DNA from: Rhodospirillales bacterium
GTDB taxonomy: Bacteria; Pseudomonadota; Alphaproteobacteria; Rhodospirillales; Casp-alpha2
Assembly (NCBI GenBank): GCA_017640505.1
Contig: JAEPQO010000001.1
Location: 124,001 to 188,000 of the forward strand
DNA length: 64,000 nt
Direction of reading: 5' to 3'
A program made the translations under genes and the position numbers. This document shows, piece after piece, positions 52,402 to 63,390 of this stretch; the first letter of the stretch is position 1, and each line of letters starts with the position of its first letter. The notes beneath the pieces were generated by a model. The model did no database searches. It was not told where the DNA came from and worked only from the letters and a program-made list of their open reading frames with translations.

Positions 52402-53172
52402 TCAGATAACGCCGGTGCCCCTGAGCCCGTCATAGATCAGCTTCACGCCGGCGAAGAACAAGAGCGCGTAACAGATGCGGTAGAACGTCTCGCCGTCGAT
52501 GACGCGCACTAGCTTCCAGCCGAGCCAGACACCGACCGGCACCATCGGCATCAGGATCAGGCTGGTCGTCAGGTTCTCGGTCGAGAACTGGCCGAGCCAC
52601 AGGTAAGGCCAGATCTTCACCTGGTTGACGGCAAAAAAGAAGAACACCTGCGTGCCGACGAACAGCTTCTTGTCGAGCCGCTGCGGCAACAGGAAAATCT
52701 TCACCGGCCCGCCGCCGGCATGCGCGACGAAACTGGTGAAACCGGCAAGCGCACCGCAGAACGTACCGAACCAGCGGCCCCAGCGGCTGTCGGCACTGAC
52801 CGGGCTGTTCTGCATGAAGTACGTCAGCGAGAAAATCAGCGACAGCCCGCCCAGCAACAGCCGGATCATGTTCTCGTCGACGTGGCGGAACGTCAGCGCG
52901 CCGATGCCGATGCCGATCACGGCCCCCGGCAAAAGCGCGATCAGGTTGCCCTTGTGGAAGTCCTTGCGGTAACCCCAGATGTTAAAGAGATCGATGGTAC
53001 ACAGGATCGGCAGCATGATCGCTGCCGCCGCAACCGGCGAGATGAACATCGCCATGACCGGCACCGAGAGCTGCCCGAGCCCGCCGCCGAGACCGCTTTT
53101 CGATATCCCGGTGATCAACACGGCCAACAGCGCCACGGCGATGAACGTGGGTTCAGGTAACGTTTCGAACAC
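52402..53172 (-). CDS. TauE/SafE-family anion permease (sulfite exporter-like)
   Basis: 256 residues with seven to eight membrane helices. The repeated signatures are ITGISKSGLGGGLGQLSVPVM and GFTSFVAHAGGGPVKIFLLP. Family members move sulfite, sulfoacetate or other small organic anions across the inner membrane. Proximity to a TauD-like dioxygenase is suggestive of organosulfonate use, but the genes are separated and the dioxygenase specificity is unknown. Confidence 0.9.
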   Translation of the reverse strand: MFETLPEPTFIAVALLAVLITGISKSGLGGGLGQLSVPVMAMFISPVAAAAIMLPILCTIDLFNIWGYRKDFHKGNLIALLPGAVIGIGIGALTFRHVDENMIRLLLGGLSLIFSLTYFMQNSPVSADSRWGRWFGTFCGALAGFTSFVAHAGGGPVKIFLLPQRLDKKLFVGTQVFFFFAVNQVKIWPYLWLGQFSTENLTTSLILMPMVPVGVWLGWKLVRVIDGETFYRICYALLFFAGVKLIYDGLRGTGVI

Positions 53173-53264
53173 GTACGGGATCCTCGGTCAGGGGCGCTTG
53201 AATTCAGGTTCCTCTTTATAAGGGCATTCGGCGGTGAACCTGCAAGTTCGGATCGCGATCCCGG

Positions 53265-53513
53265 TCATGGCTGGACGAGGCGGCGCCGGAACGCACGGTC
53301 GCGCTTGAGGTGCCATTCGCGGCTCAGCGCCTCGGACCGCGTCATGTACCTTTCCGCATACAGAAGCTGCCACGCGCGGCCGCGTGTCGACTTGGCGCCG
53401 GTGCCGGCATTGTGCGCGGCCAAGCGTTGATCGAGGTCCGTGGTCCAGCCGACGTAGGTGCGCGGCCTGTCGGCGCCGATCTCCCCCAGCACGTAGACGT
53501 AGCAGTATCTCAT
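53265..53513 (-). CDS. GIY-YIG domain nuclease-like protein
   Basis: 82 residues from ATG 53513. The GIY-YIG core is MRYCYVYVLGEIG, then RTYVGWTTDLDQRLAAHNAGTGAKSTRGRAW, with catalytic Tyr/Arg, and the Glu in MTRSEALSREWHLKRD. These YhbQ-like single-domain proteins are probable structure-specific nucleases in DNA repair. Single gene with no clear partner. Confidence 0.88.
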   Translation of the reverse strand: MRYCYVYVLGEIGADRPRTYVGWTTDLDQRLAAHNAGTGAKSTRGRAWQLLYAERYMTRSEALSREWHLKRDRAFRRRLVQP

Positions 53514-53583
53514 CGGCGGCAGCCGTCCCTGCACCCAGGCCCCCGGCCGCAGCCTGTGGTTCTGCTTGGCAAGGCGGGACGCA

Positions 53584-54096
53584 TCAGTCGGATCGTTCGG
53601 ACTGGAACATTATCCATGCCCGCTGAAATTTCTGTTCGTCTTCTGCGGGGGCATGATCGTCGAGACCCAGTGACGCGGCTTCGTCCAGCGCCGACAGATC
53701 CGCCAACAATAAGAATAACGCGCCTAACACCTCGGCGTTCCATCCGGTACCCTTGCGATAATCGAGAGCCAGTTGGCCCGGGAAGACATACACGCCCAGG
53801 TCGGGCATTGTGGTTCCTTCAAGCTGCATGCCGCGCAGTACAACATGAAACGGCTCGGCGTCCCCGGCAACGACGAGTGCAGCCGCATTCGGAACGGAAT
53901 CTAGCGGCCGTTCCTCATGTCGCAATTTGCACCAGAAACCGGCGCCGTCGTTTATCGCGGTGCCCGGAACTTCCCGCAGCATGGCGTATCCCGCAACAAC
54001 GGCATCGCGCTTGACATAGGTGATGCGAATTTCCGGCAGGGTTCCATCGTCTTCCTCAAAGAGCGCGCGAAGGTCTGTCCATAGCGACTGTGTCAT
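53584..54096 (-). CDS. Hypothetical cytosolic protein, 170 aa
   Basis: Starts at ATG 54096 (MTQSLWTDLRALFEEDDGTL). It reads as one alpha/beta domain with VPNAAALVVAGDAEPFHVVL and MPDLGVYVFPGQLALDYRKG in the middle. No signal peptide, membrane helix or known catalytic motif. I do not recognise a family. The repeated leader copy begins 88 nt upstream of its start (54184). Confidence 0.7.
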   Translation of the reverse strand: MTQSLWTDLRALFEEDDGTLPEIRITYVKRDAVVAGYAMLREVPGTAINDGAGFWCKLRHEERPLDSVPNAAALVVAGDAEPFHVVLRGMQLEGTTMPDLGVYVFPGQLALDYRKGTGWNAEVLGALFLLLADLSALDEAASLGLDDHAPAEDEQKFQRAWIMFQSERSD

Positions 54097-54183
54097 TGCA
54101 AAACCGAGTGTCCGCCTTGTACCCGCCTCGCACCCTAGCAGGCGGCACCGTTCATCCGCCAGTAATGGCCGGTCCCGCCGTTT

Positions 54184-54270
54184 CTTCAAATTGCCACAAA
54201 ATTGGCGATAAATGTTTTCAAATTACAGCTGGAGCGCGAGTAACGGCGCTGGCATGCTCCCCGATATGAG
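54184..54270. repeat. Repeated leader segment, copy 1
   Basis: About 85 bp beginning CTTCAAATTGCCACAAAAT and containing TTTTCAAA, GGAGCGC, GGCATG and TCCCGAT. An imperfect direct copy lies at 57157-57247. Each copy precedes a plus-strand gene for a small membrane protein (54307 and 57318), which suggests duplicated promoter or leader sequence. Confidence 0.7.
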
Positions 54271-54306
54271 AAAATCGTCGGCCAAGATAACCGCGAGGCC
54301 TGCGGT

Positions 54307-54777
54307 ATGCTGAGGGTCATGGGAAACCGAGGCCGGAACGGCGGCGCTCTCTTCACCGCCATTGCCGGTTTCCTGACGTACGCTGTCGCGCCGTACCTAC
54401 TGATTGCAACGCTCGGCATCGTCGATATTTACAGACCGATCTGGCGTCCGGAACCGGATGTCGATCACTATGTTCTTGTTCATGAACTCATGGCTTTCAT
54501 CGGCATATACTTGCTGCCGCTCCTGTTACCGCTCGCGTACGGCGTGTTCCTGATTTGCCGGCGCATTCTGCAACTGCATTTGCAACACCCCATCGCGGTT
54601 CACCTGCTGGCTGGCGCTGTCAGTGGGCTTGTCTTTCCCTCGGCGGCGGCGTTGATGTTGCGCGGACCCGGGGCGAATACGGAGAACTTGGGGCTTCTTT
54701 ACGTGACGATGATCGCCGCCGTGGTGGCAGCGGCCTCGGGCGCCGCAATTTATGCCTTTTCCGGACGTCACAGGTAG
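54307..54777 (+). CDS. Small integral membrane protein of unknown function
   Basis: 156 residues with four membrane helices (FTAIAGFLTYAVAPYLLIAT, LMAFIGIYLLPLLLPLAYGV, AVHLLAGAVSGLVFPSAAAL, and LLYVTMIAAVVAAASGAAIY). It starts 36 nt after the repeated leader copy. The next start codon follows its stop directly (TAGATG), so the genes are coupled. No known family. Confidence 0.7.
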   Translation: MLRVMGNRGRNGGALFTAIAGFLTYAVAPYLLIATLGIVDIYRPIWRPEPDVDHYVLVHELMAFIGIYLLPLLLPLAYGVFLICRRILQLHLQHPIAVHLLAGAVSGLVFPSAAALMLRGPGANTENLGLLYVTMIAAVVAAASGAAIYAFSGRHR

Positions 54778-55218
54778 ATGCTCGGAATCATACAAGCGGC
54801 GACGTCTGCCTTTCAGTGGGTTAAAATACTCGAACTGGCGTCGGGTGAGGCGTATGCCGCCGCACTGCAAAAGCTCGAGACGTTGCCGGCGCAACATGTA
54901 CGGCAATTCGAATTTTCGCTGTTGAGAGGTGTGCTGCAGCTTCAGACGCGGCGCTTCGCCCTGGCGAAGGAGACATTCAAAGCGCTCGAGGCGCGCTTGC
55001 CCAAGCTGGAAAAATACAGCCGCGCGGACCGGGCCTATTTCAATGCGTTTCTGCGTCTTTGTATCAGAGACACCCTGGAAGCCCTGGGTGAAGACGCATC
55101 ATCGTATTCGAGGCGAGATTTCAGAAGCGTCGATCTGCAGAAGGTTACGCCGGGGGTCCGTTCCAACTTCCCGCTGCGGGGCCATCCCGATTGGGACTAT
55201 AATGAGGACATCGGGTAA
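54778..55218 (+). CDS. TPR-like orphan protein, paralogue 1
   Basis: 146 residues, helical. ASGEAYAAALQKLETLPAQH and GVLQLQTRRFALAKETFKAL look like one or two degenerate tetratricopeptide-type repeats. The C-terminal NFPLRGHPDWDYN matches the paralogue at 56242-56670 (NYPLPEHPDWNGA), as does the YSRADRAYFNAFLR / YSEADIAHFEAYLR segment. It is exactly adjacent to both neighbours (TAGATG, TAAATG), an extremely tight operon. Function unknown. Confidence 0.75.
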   Translation: MLGIIQAATSAFQWVKILELASGEAYAAALQKLETLPAQHVRQFEFSLLRGVLQLQTRRFALAKETFKALEARLPKLEKYSRADRAYFNAFLRLCIRDTLEALGEDASSYSRRDFRSVDLQKVTPGVRSNFPLRGHPDWDYNEDIG

Positions 55219-55782
55219 ATGAAGGTAGGTAAAGTGGCCATCTTACTCGGCGTATCCGTTTTGTCGGTCGCCGCCTTTCACGTTTTCGATGTGAACGAAC
55301 GTATATTGCAGACCCTTGCGCCCGACGAAGGCGGTCTGGTCATACAACTTTTGCTGCCGCCCGATGATCTGTATCACCCGCTTAGTGAACAGCGCCTCGA
55401 CCTTGCGAACGGCAATGCCATCGAAACGCCGCCGTTCCGGCACAAGTATTTGGGTCGCTATGAAGTTGCGCTGATGTTTGAAAAGCCACTTCCCGCAATT
55501 GCCGATCGATGGACTGCAATGAATCATGCTGCGGCAATTCCAAATCTGGAAATTGAACTCGCCAATGATGGGGACAAGATTCTCACGCATTCGGTTGTGA
55601 CGGTTTTGCCTTTGTCCGGCTCTGCCGGAAAGGGCTTGAGTATCTATGCCTATTCGGCGCCAGAAGATGTTGCGCTAGATCGGGATTACGAATGGCGGCT
55701 AGTTATCGGCGAAACCGATGCCAATGTCCTTGCGAACTATGGTCCCGCCAAGCTGGTTGTTAAAAAAATGTCGGATTTGTAG
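55219..55782 (+). CDS. Exported or membrane-anchored protein of unknown function
   Basis: 187 residues. A hydrophobic N-terminus (GKVAILLGVSVLSVAAFHVF) is followed by a beta-rich extracytoplasmic domain (YEVALMFEKPLPAIADRW, SYAYSAPEDVALDRDYEWRLV-like stretches, NYGPAKLVVKK). The start codon follows the preceding stop directly. Possibly an immunity- or adhesion-type domain; no family is recognised. Confidence 0.7.
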   Translation: MKVGKVAILLGVSVLSVAAFHVFDVNERILQTLAPDEGGLVIQLLLPPDDLYHPLSEQRLDLANGNAIETPPFRHKYLGRYEVALMFEKPLPAIADRWTAMNHAAAIPNLEIELANDGDKILTHSVVTVLPLSGSAGKGLSIYAYSAPEDVALDRDYEWRLVIGETDANVLANYGPAKLVVKKMSDL

Positions 55783-55814
55783 AGCCGGTTTTCAACGGAA
55801 TAAGGAAGCGGACC

Positions 55815-56216
55815 ATGGCGTCGGCAACACGATCAATCAGCTGCCTCTTCCGTTTCATGCTGGTTTTCGGAATCGACCGATTTGAGATCATCGATGTTTC
55901 AGCAACGACGATCAAAGCGCGCGTTGGCTGGCCCGATGACGGTGTACCCGACTACGATGCTGAAGAAGAGGTACAGGATATCGAGTGGGAGATACAGGCC
56001 CTTGAACCTACCGATGATGCATTAACGCTTGCCGAATATCTGATCGATGAGGGGCTCATGTGTAGCGACAGGATCATGATCGGGCGTGACCAGCTCTCCG
56101 CCAGAATAGGATGGAGCCCCCTAAAATTTGATGCTGCGATTCAATCCCTACTGAATATGAAGGTCGATATGCAGGACGACGGGCGGAAAACGGATTTCTA
56201 TTTTGTGCACTTTTGA
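55815..56216 (+). CDS. Hypothetical protein, 133 aa
   Basis: Two parts: a beta-rich N-terminal section (FEIIDVSATTIKARVGWPDD) rich in acidic residues, and a C-terminal winged-helix-like section (LIDEGLMCSDRIMIGRDQLS, WSPLKFDAAIQSLLNMKVDM). The second part could bind DNA or a partner protein. It follows the exported protein by 32 nt on the same strand. No named family. Confidence 0.65.
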   Translation: MASATRSISCLFRFMLVFGIDRFEIIDVSATTIKARVGWPDDGVPDYDAEEEVQDIEWEIQALEPTDDALTLAEYLIDEGLMCSDRIMIGRDQLSARIGWSPLKFDAAIQSLLNMKVDMQDDGRKTDFYFVHF

Positions 56217-56241
56217 CCGGTATTTGTTGAGTACGCGTGTG

Positions 56242-56670
56242 ATGTCGAGGATCTACCGGGTGATCAAGGCCACTTATCATATGATTTGCGCGCAGCAGTT
56301 AGCGTCGCGCGAGAAGTACGAGGACGCTCTGGCTCATCTTGAACTGATGCACCCAAAGAACCTTTTTAAGTTCGAACCCGCCCTTCTCCGTGGCTTTCTG
56401 CTTCTCGTCACGAATCGCCCGGAAGTAGCGAAATCGATTTTCGAAGAGCTTCGAGATCGGATGTCGACTTTGACAAGATACTCCGAGGCCGACATAGCCC
56501 ATTTCGAAGCATACTTACGGAATCATATAAGAAATGCCGTCGAGATCATGGGGCAGGACAAAAGCCGGTATCCGGAGCCCGATTACGCCAAAGTTCCGGT
56601 TAACGCGGTTACGACGGCCATCAAACTCAATTATCCGCTTCCGGAACATCCGGATTGGAATGGCGCATAG
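56242..56670 (+). CDS. TPR-like orphan protein, paralogue 2
   Basis: 142 residues from ATG 56242 (MSRIYRVIKATYHMICAQQL). It aligns along its length with the product of 54778-55218: REKYEDALAHLELMHPKNLF / GEAYAAALQKLETLPAQHVR, FEPALLRGFLLLVTNRPEVA / FEFSLLRGVLQLQTRRFALA, and the shared HPDW end. The two genes come from a local duplication and have diverged considerably. Confidence 0.75.
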   Translation: MSRIYRVIKATYHMICAQQLASREKYEDALAHLELMHPKNLFKFEPALLRGFLLLVTNRPEVAKSIFEELRDRMSTLTRYSEADIAHFEAYLRNHIRNAVEIMGQDKSRYPEPDYAKVPVNAVTTAIKLNYPLPEHPDWNGA

Positions 56671-56835
56671 ATTGAAAAGGACTGTTGATCCCCTGGGCAA
56701 AGACGGGACGGCGAACCAGATGGGCAGCTCGCTGGCGGCGGCCGCTATATTGTAGGCGTTCGGCAGCAGACCTTTACTCGGGGCGAACGGGATCTCGTGA
56801 CTCAACGCATTGTGCAGTCGACTGAGGGCCCTGTT

Positions 56836-57141
56836 ATGAAACTATTAAAAAGTTTCGTTGGTTTAACCGTTGAAAAAGTAGCGTCTGTTCATGACTACAT
56901 TCAAATTCACTTTTCCGATGGATCGATTTTGACAGTCAACAATGGGTACTCGACAGTTGGAGGCGAAGTACACTCTTTCGAAGGCGCTCAAGTGTTGTCG
57001 GCAACTGATGATGATAGGAAGTTCATCATCAACTTTGATAACGAGAGAACCCTGTGTGTCGGCCTTACGGAGGAGTTTTATGCGAACTACCCCGAGGCGA
57101 TGCATTTCGTGCGAGGCGACGATATCTGTGTTTGGAATTGA
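56836..57141 (+). CDS. Small protein of unknown function (immunity-like beta domain)
   Basis: 101 residues from ATG 56836, with GAGGG upstream. The sequence MKLLKSFVGLTVEKVASVHD, continuing YIQIHFSDGSILTVNNGYST, reads as antiparallel strands with a conserved-looking FDNERTLCVGLTEEFY. The look is that of small beta-rich immunity or ligand-binding proteins, but I can name no family. It is separated from the preceding gene by a 165 bp spacer with no clear frame. Confidence 0.65.
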   Translation: MKLLKSFVGLTVEKVASVHDYIQIHFSDGSILTVNNGYSTVGGEVHSFEGAQVLSATDDDRKFIINFDNERTLCVGLTEEFYANYPEAMHFVRGDDICVWN

Positions 57142-57156
57142 GACACTCGCCGGTCC

Positions 57157-57247
57157 CTTCAAATTGCCACAAAATCGGAGATACGTATTTTCAAACTACA
57201 ACCGGAGCGCCGTTAACAGCGCCGGCATGTCTCCCGATGTGCGAAGA
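57157..57247. repeat. Repeated leader segment, copy 2
   Basis: Imperfect direct copy of 54184-54270, starting CTTCAAATTGCCACAAAAT. Most differences are transitions, as between old duplicates. It lies 71 nt upstream of the membrane-protein gene at 57318. Confidence 0.7.
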
Positions 57248-57317
57248 CCTCGATATGTCGAATGTCCTTCGTAACGCGGTGTCGCACTTGGCCGTTATTC
57301 AAGCAGGGAAGGAATAG

Positions 57318-57587
57318 ATGTTACGACGCATTGTCGTCTTGCTCATCGCCGTAATTGGGTTCCCTGTTTGCGGCCTTCTGATCGGGTATGGGTATTTCGT
57401 GGTTTTCGAGTTTCTGAACGGGCCGCTACCGGATGCCGTCTTGGAGGTGTTTCTCATTCTCTGGGGCGGGTTTGGTGTCGCGGTGGCGTGCTATTGCGTT
57501 TGGGACACCGTGCAAACAGAACTTGATCTCCGGCGCTTAAAAGCGCGAGACGCCGTGCCTGATCAGGATAGCGATCGAAACAAGTGA
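57318..57587 (+). CDS. Two-helix membrane protein of unknown function
   Basis: 89 residues with two membrane helices (RIVVLLIAVIGFPVCGLLIG and VFLILWGGFGVAVACYCVWD) and a polar C-terminal tail. AGGAA just upstream of the ATG is a good ribosome-binding site. It lies after the second leader copy, in the same relative place as the membrane protein at 54307, though the proteins are not obviously similar. Confidence 0.65.
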   Translation: MLRRIVVLLIAVIGFPVCGLLIGYGYFVVFEFLNGPLPDAVLEVFLILWGGFGVAVACYCVWDTVQTELDLRRLKARDAVPDQDSDRNK

Positions 57588-57724
57588 TACAAATAGTCAA
57601 ATGCAGTCGAATGTCATGCCGCCACCGTCACAGCAGCATACCGTGCGAGTCTTCCCGGCAAGAGGCGGCTTAGCGCGGTCCGCCGAAGAACCTGTGAAAT
57701 CGGAAATTGCCGAAGTGCGTTGAT

Positions 57725-58075
57725 ATGAGTGTCGAAGAACTTATTGGTCGAGAAGTGAGGATTGATGTGGACGACTTCGAAGAGCCCGCTTTCGAAGATC
57801 CGTTGCTTGCTGTGGTTCAAAAAATTGAACCAGGGAGTGGAAGGTTGCTACTGAAATTCAACGCACCGGTTCAAATCGCAGGGCAGGAATATTCCTACGC
57901 TGTAACCTCCATCCGTTATGAGGACACCCTTGTTGAGCAATTGTTGATCGACGGTTCAATTATCTGCAATTTGACCTGTATCCCGCCAGATCGTTTTAGA
58001 GTGAAAAACCCATTCGACACCAGTTGGTGGCGAGGGGGTGCCGCTGCGGTCGCAAGTGTCGCGGTTTACTATTAA
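57725..58075 (+). CDS. Hypothetical protein, 116 aa
   Basis: From ATG 57725 (MSVEELIGREVRIDVDDFEE). A beta-rich domain (GRLLLKFNAPVQIAGQEYSY, TSIRYEDTLVEQLLIDGSII) ends in a short hydrophobic tail (GGAAAVASVAVYY). Its start lies 137 nt after the preceding stop. No family is recognised. Confidence 0.6.
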   Translation: MSVEELIGREVRIDVDDFEEPAFEDPLLAVVQKIEPGSGRLLLKFNAPVQIAGQEYSYAVTSIRYEDTLVEQLLIDGSIICNLTCIPPDRFRVKNPFDTSWWRGGAAAVASVAVYY

Positions 58076-58145
58076 TTGTCTGAGATGAAATCGCCGCTAT
58101 AACTCATACGATGACACCGCGTCGAATTCCTGTTCGACCGGCATC

Positions 58146-58442
58146 TCAAACTTCGCCAGCATCTGAGCGTTTTTCGCACCACGCAATGAATTCGGCGGCC
58201 TGGAGCTCCAACTTTCGCCGGTCGAGTTCGATCCCCATACCTTCAATAACTTGTTCAAGGTGTCGAACATGCCGCTCCAGCGCGGCACCCTGTGCAAGCA
58301 AATTTAACGTTTGCCCGACATAGGTGTCGTACTCGTCACGCGGCCAATCGGGGTCGTCCATGACACCGATGGGATCGAACGCGATCCACTTTTCGCGCAG
58401 TTCGTTCCAATACTGTTTATAGGCCGCTTTGGTTTTAGCCAT
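58146..58442 (-). CDS. Hypothetical protein, 98 aa
   Basis: MAKTKAAYKQYWNELREKWI, then FDPIGVMDDPDWPRDEYDTY, a pattern (W-DPIGV then DEYD-Y) seen in small cytosolic proteins related to DUF1871 and similar orphan families. The C-terminal half is helical. It is transcribed on the same strand as gyrB but placed after it, 40 nt downstream of the gyrB stop being its own start side. Function unknown; identification is tentative. Confidence 0.65.
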   Translation of the reverse strand: MAKTKAAYKQYWNELREKWIAFDPIGVMDDPDWPRDEYDTYVGQTLNLLAQGAALERHVRHLEQVIEGMGIELDRRKLELQAAEFIAWCEKRSDAGEV

Positions 58443-58482
58443 AGAGCCTCATCTCATGCGTTAATGCACACAAGAAACCCCA

Positions 58483-60999
<2,517 letters not shown>

Positions 61000-61016
61000 T
61001 TATGCGTCATTGCGTA

Positions 61017-62249
61017 TCAGGACGTTTCCGGGGCGCTGACGGCGCCATCGGCCACCTGAAAAAACTGCGCCCGGTCCCGCATGCCGGCGAAAAGTTCCGG
61101 GTCGGTCCCCGTCATCCAGGCCTGGGCATTCAGCCCGTCGATCAGGTCGAACAGCGCGATGCGCCGGTCCTGATCCAGATGCGCCGCGACCTCGTCCAGC
61201 AAAAGCACCGGGCAGGCCCCCCGCTCAACCGCGCGCATGCGTGCATGCGCCAGCACCAGGGCAATCAGCAGCGCCTTCTGCTCGCCGGTCGAACACAGCG
61301 CCGCCTCGCGCTTCTTGGCGGCGTGACGGACCTCAAGGTCGGTCCGGTGCGGCCCGGTCCGGGTGCGGCCGTCCTGCGCGTCGGCGCCACGTTCCTGGGC
61401 CAGCCGGTTGCGCAGATGCTCCTCCGCCGCCAGCGACGGCATGTCGTCGAGCCAGGCTTCAGGTCCACCGGCAAGGCCAAGGACCGCGCCGGGAAACGGA
61501 CCCGCCCCGGCCTCGATAAACGCCGCCAGACGGCCAACCATGTCGCGCCGGGCCCAGGCCACCGCCATGCCCTTCTCGGCCATTGTCGCCTCAAGCGCGT
61601 CCAGCCAGGCGGCATCCGCGCCGGGACCGTGGTCCGACAAAAGCCGGGCACGTTCACGCATCGCCTGTTCATAGGCGCTGACCCGGCCCGCATGCGCCGG
61701 ATCGGCGGCATAGACGAGACGGTCCAGAAAACGGCGCCGGGCCCCGGGGCCATCGATGAACAGCCCGTCCATCTGCGGCGTCAGCCAAACCACGGCAATA
61801 TGCTCGGCCAGCACCGCCTGTGCCTTTTCGGTCTGCCCGTCGACCCGGACCACACGGCGGTCGCGGACGGTGCCGGGTTCAGGATCGAGCCCGGTACCGA
61901 GCGAAACCGGCCCGTCGGGACCGTCGACCTCGGCGGCAACGGCCCAGGACCGTCCCGCGGGCGCGGCCTCTGTGCCGGCGTCGGTGCGTGTCACCTCGCC
62001 CAGCTTTGCGCGTCTCAGCCCCCGGCCCGGTGCCAGGAACGAGACGGCTTCGAGAATGTTCGTCTTGCCGGCGCCGTTCGCGCCCGCCAGCACCACGCTC
62101 CGCGCATCGAGGTTGAGGCGCGCCTGGGCGTAATTGCGGAAGTCGGTCAGGGTCAGCCGGGTCACCGCGACCCGTCCCTGCCCCGTGATCTCTCCGGCCG
62201 GCGAGGGTCCGGCGTTCACGTCTCCGGCGATCGCCGCAAATCCGGTCAA
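61017..62249 (-). CDS. recF: DNA replication and repair protein RecF
   Basis: 410 residues. Walker A is in LAGANGAGKTNILEAVSFLAPGRGLRRA, the signature region near STGEQKALLIALVLAHARM and Walker B LLLDEVAAHLDQDRR. The DFRNYAQARLNL beta-strand is typical. The N-terminal 28 residues (GDVNAGPSPAGEITGQG...) are unusual and the real start may be at the Val/Met before TRLTLTDFRNY. RecF helps load RecA at gaps via RecOR. Its gene starts 25 nt after the dnaN stop. Confidence 0.96.
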   Translation of the reverse strand: MTGFAAIAGDVNAGPSPAGEITGQGRVAVTRLTLTDFRNYAQARLNLDARSVVLAGANGAGKTNILEAVSFLAPGRGLRRAKLGEVTRTDAGTEAAPAGRSWAVAAEVDGPDGPVSLGTGLDPEPGTVRDRRVVRVDGQTEKAQAVLAEHIAVVWLTPQMDGLFIDGPGARRRFLDRLVYAADPAHAGRVSAYEQAMRERARLLSDHGPGADAAWLDALEATMAEKGMAVAWARRDMVGRLAAFIEAGAGPFPGAVLGLAGGPEAWLDDMPSLAAEEHLRNRLAQERGADAQDGRTRTGPHRTDLEVRHAAKKREAALCSTGEQKALLIALVLAHARMRAVERGACPVLLLDEVAAHLDQDRRIALFDLIDGLNAQAWMTGTDPELFAGMRDRAQFFQVADGAVSAPETS

Positions 62250-62274
62250 ATTCGTCTGCCCGTGTCGTTGCTCA

Positions 62275-63390
62275 TCATACCCGCATCGGCATCAGCACAT
62301 AGATCGTCCCGGCGTCTTCGGTGCCGCGAATGATCGTCGGCGATGCTGCATCCGACAGGTGGAAAACGGCCGTGTCGCCGTCGATCTGGCGCGCGATATC
62401 CAGCAGATAGCCGGAATTGAACCCGATCTCGAGCGCATCGAGGCCATAACCCACTTCGATCTCTTCCTGCGCCGTGCCGTTTTCGGGGCTGGACGCGGAA
62501 AGCGAGAGCGTGTCGCCGGAGAGCGCCAGCTTCACGGCGCGCGATTTTTCCGACGAAATCGCCGAGACGCGGTCCACCGCATCCGACAGCGCCTTGCGGT
62601 CGACCGTCATTTCCTTGTCGTTGCCGGTCGGGATCACGCGCTGGTAATCCGGGAACGTGCCGTCGATCAGCTTCGAGGTCAGCACCGCGTCGTCGAACGA
62701 GAAGCGGATTTTCGCCTCGGACAGCGAAATTTCGACATCGTCGCCGGTTTCATCGATCAGCTTGCGGATTTCACCGACGGTCTTGCGCGGCACGATGACG
62801 CCCGGCATGCCCGCCGCGCCGCCCGGCAGCGGCAGCTCGACGCTGGCGAGCCGGTGGCCGTCGGTCGAGACCGCCCGCAGCACCTGAGTGCCGTCACGGT
62901 CGAAGACGTGCAGGTAGATGCCGTTCAGATAGTAGCGCGTTTCCTCGGTCGAGATGGCGAAACGGGTGCGGTCGATCAGCTCGCGCAGGTCGGCGGCGGC
63001 CAGCTTGAAAGAATGCGCGTACTCGCCACCGGCCATGACCGGGAAATCCTCGGTCGGCAGGCACGACAGCGTAAAGCGCGAGCGTCCGGCGCGGATCGTC
63101 AGCTTGCCGTCCCCCGGCGCCTCCAGTTCGATCTGCGCCCCGTCCGGCAGCTTGCGGACGATCTCGAAGAACGTCAGCGCCGGCGCCGTCGTCGCGCCCG
63201 GCGTTGCGATCTCGGCGGCGACGTTCTCGACAATATCGAGATCCATGTCGGTCGCGTTGAGCGACAGGCTTTCCCCGTCCGCTTCGATCTTCACGTTGGA
63301 CAAAATCGGAATGGTGTTGCGCCGCTCGACGACGCTTTGCACGTGCCCGAGGGAGCGTAAAAGATTTGACCGTTCAATCGTCAGTTTCAT
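62275..63390 (-). CDS. dnaN: DNA polymerase III beta sliding clamp
   Basis: 371 residues in three repeated clamp domains. N-terminal MKLTIERSNLLRSLGHVQSV, middle RYYLNGIYLHVF and C-terminal TIYVLMPMRV, which matches the typical VLMPMRL end. The ring binds polymerase III and other DNA enzymes. About 300 bp separates it from dnaA. Cluster order dnaA-dnaN-recF-gyrB is the classical origin-linked arrangement. Confidence 0.98.
   Translation of the reverse strand: MKLTIERSNLLRSLGHVQSVVERRNTIPILSNVKIEADGESLSLNATDMDLDIVENVAAEIATPGATTAPALTFFEIVRKLPDGAQIELEAPGDGKLTIRAGRSRFTLSCLPTEDFPVMAGGEYAHSFKLAAADLRELIDRTRFAISTEETRYYLNGIYLHVFDRDGTQVLRAVSTDGHRLASVELPLPGGAAGMPGVIVPRKTVGEIRKLIDETGDDVEISLSEAKIRFSFDDAVLTSKLIDGTFPDYQRVIPTGNDKEMTVDRKALSDAVDRVSAISSEKSRAVKLALSGDTLSLSASSPENGTAQEEIEVGYGLDALEIGFNSGYLLDIARQIDGDTAVFHLSDAASPTIIRGTEDAGTIYVLMPMRV

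Noticed and set aside
58097-58297. Alternative small minus-strand gene overlapping 58146-58442
   Set aside because: The other frame (58146-58442) gives a protein with a recognisable DPIGV/DEYD pattern. The two cannot both be real over the shared 150 bases.
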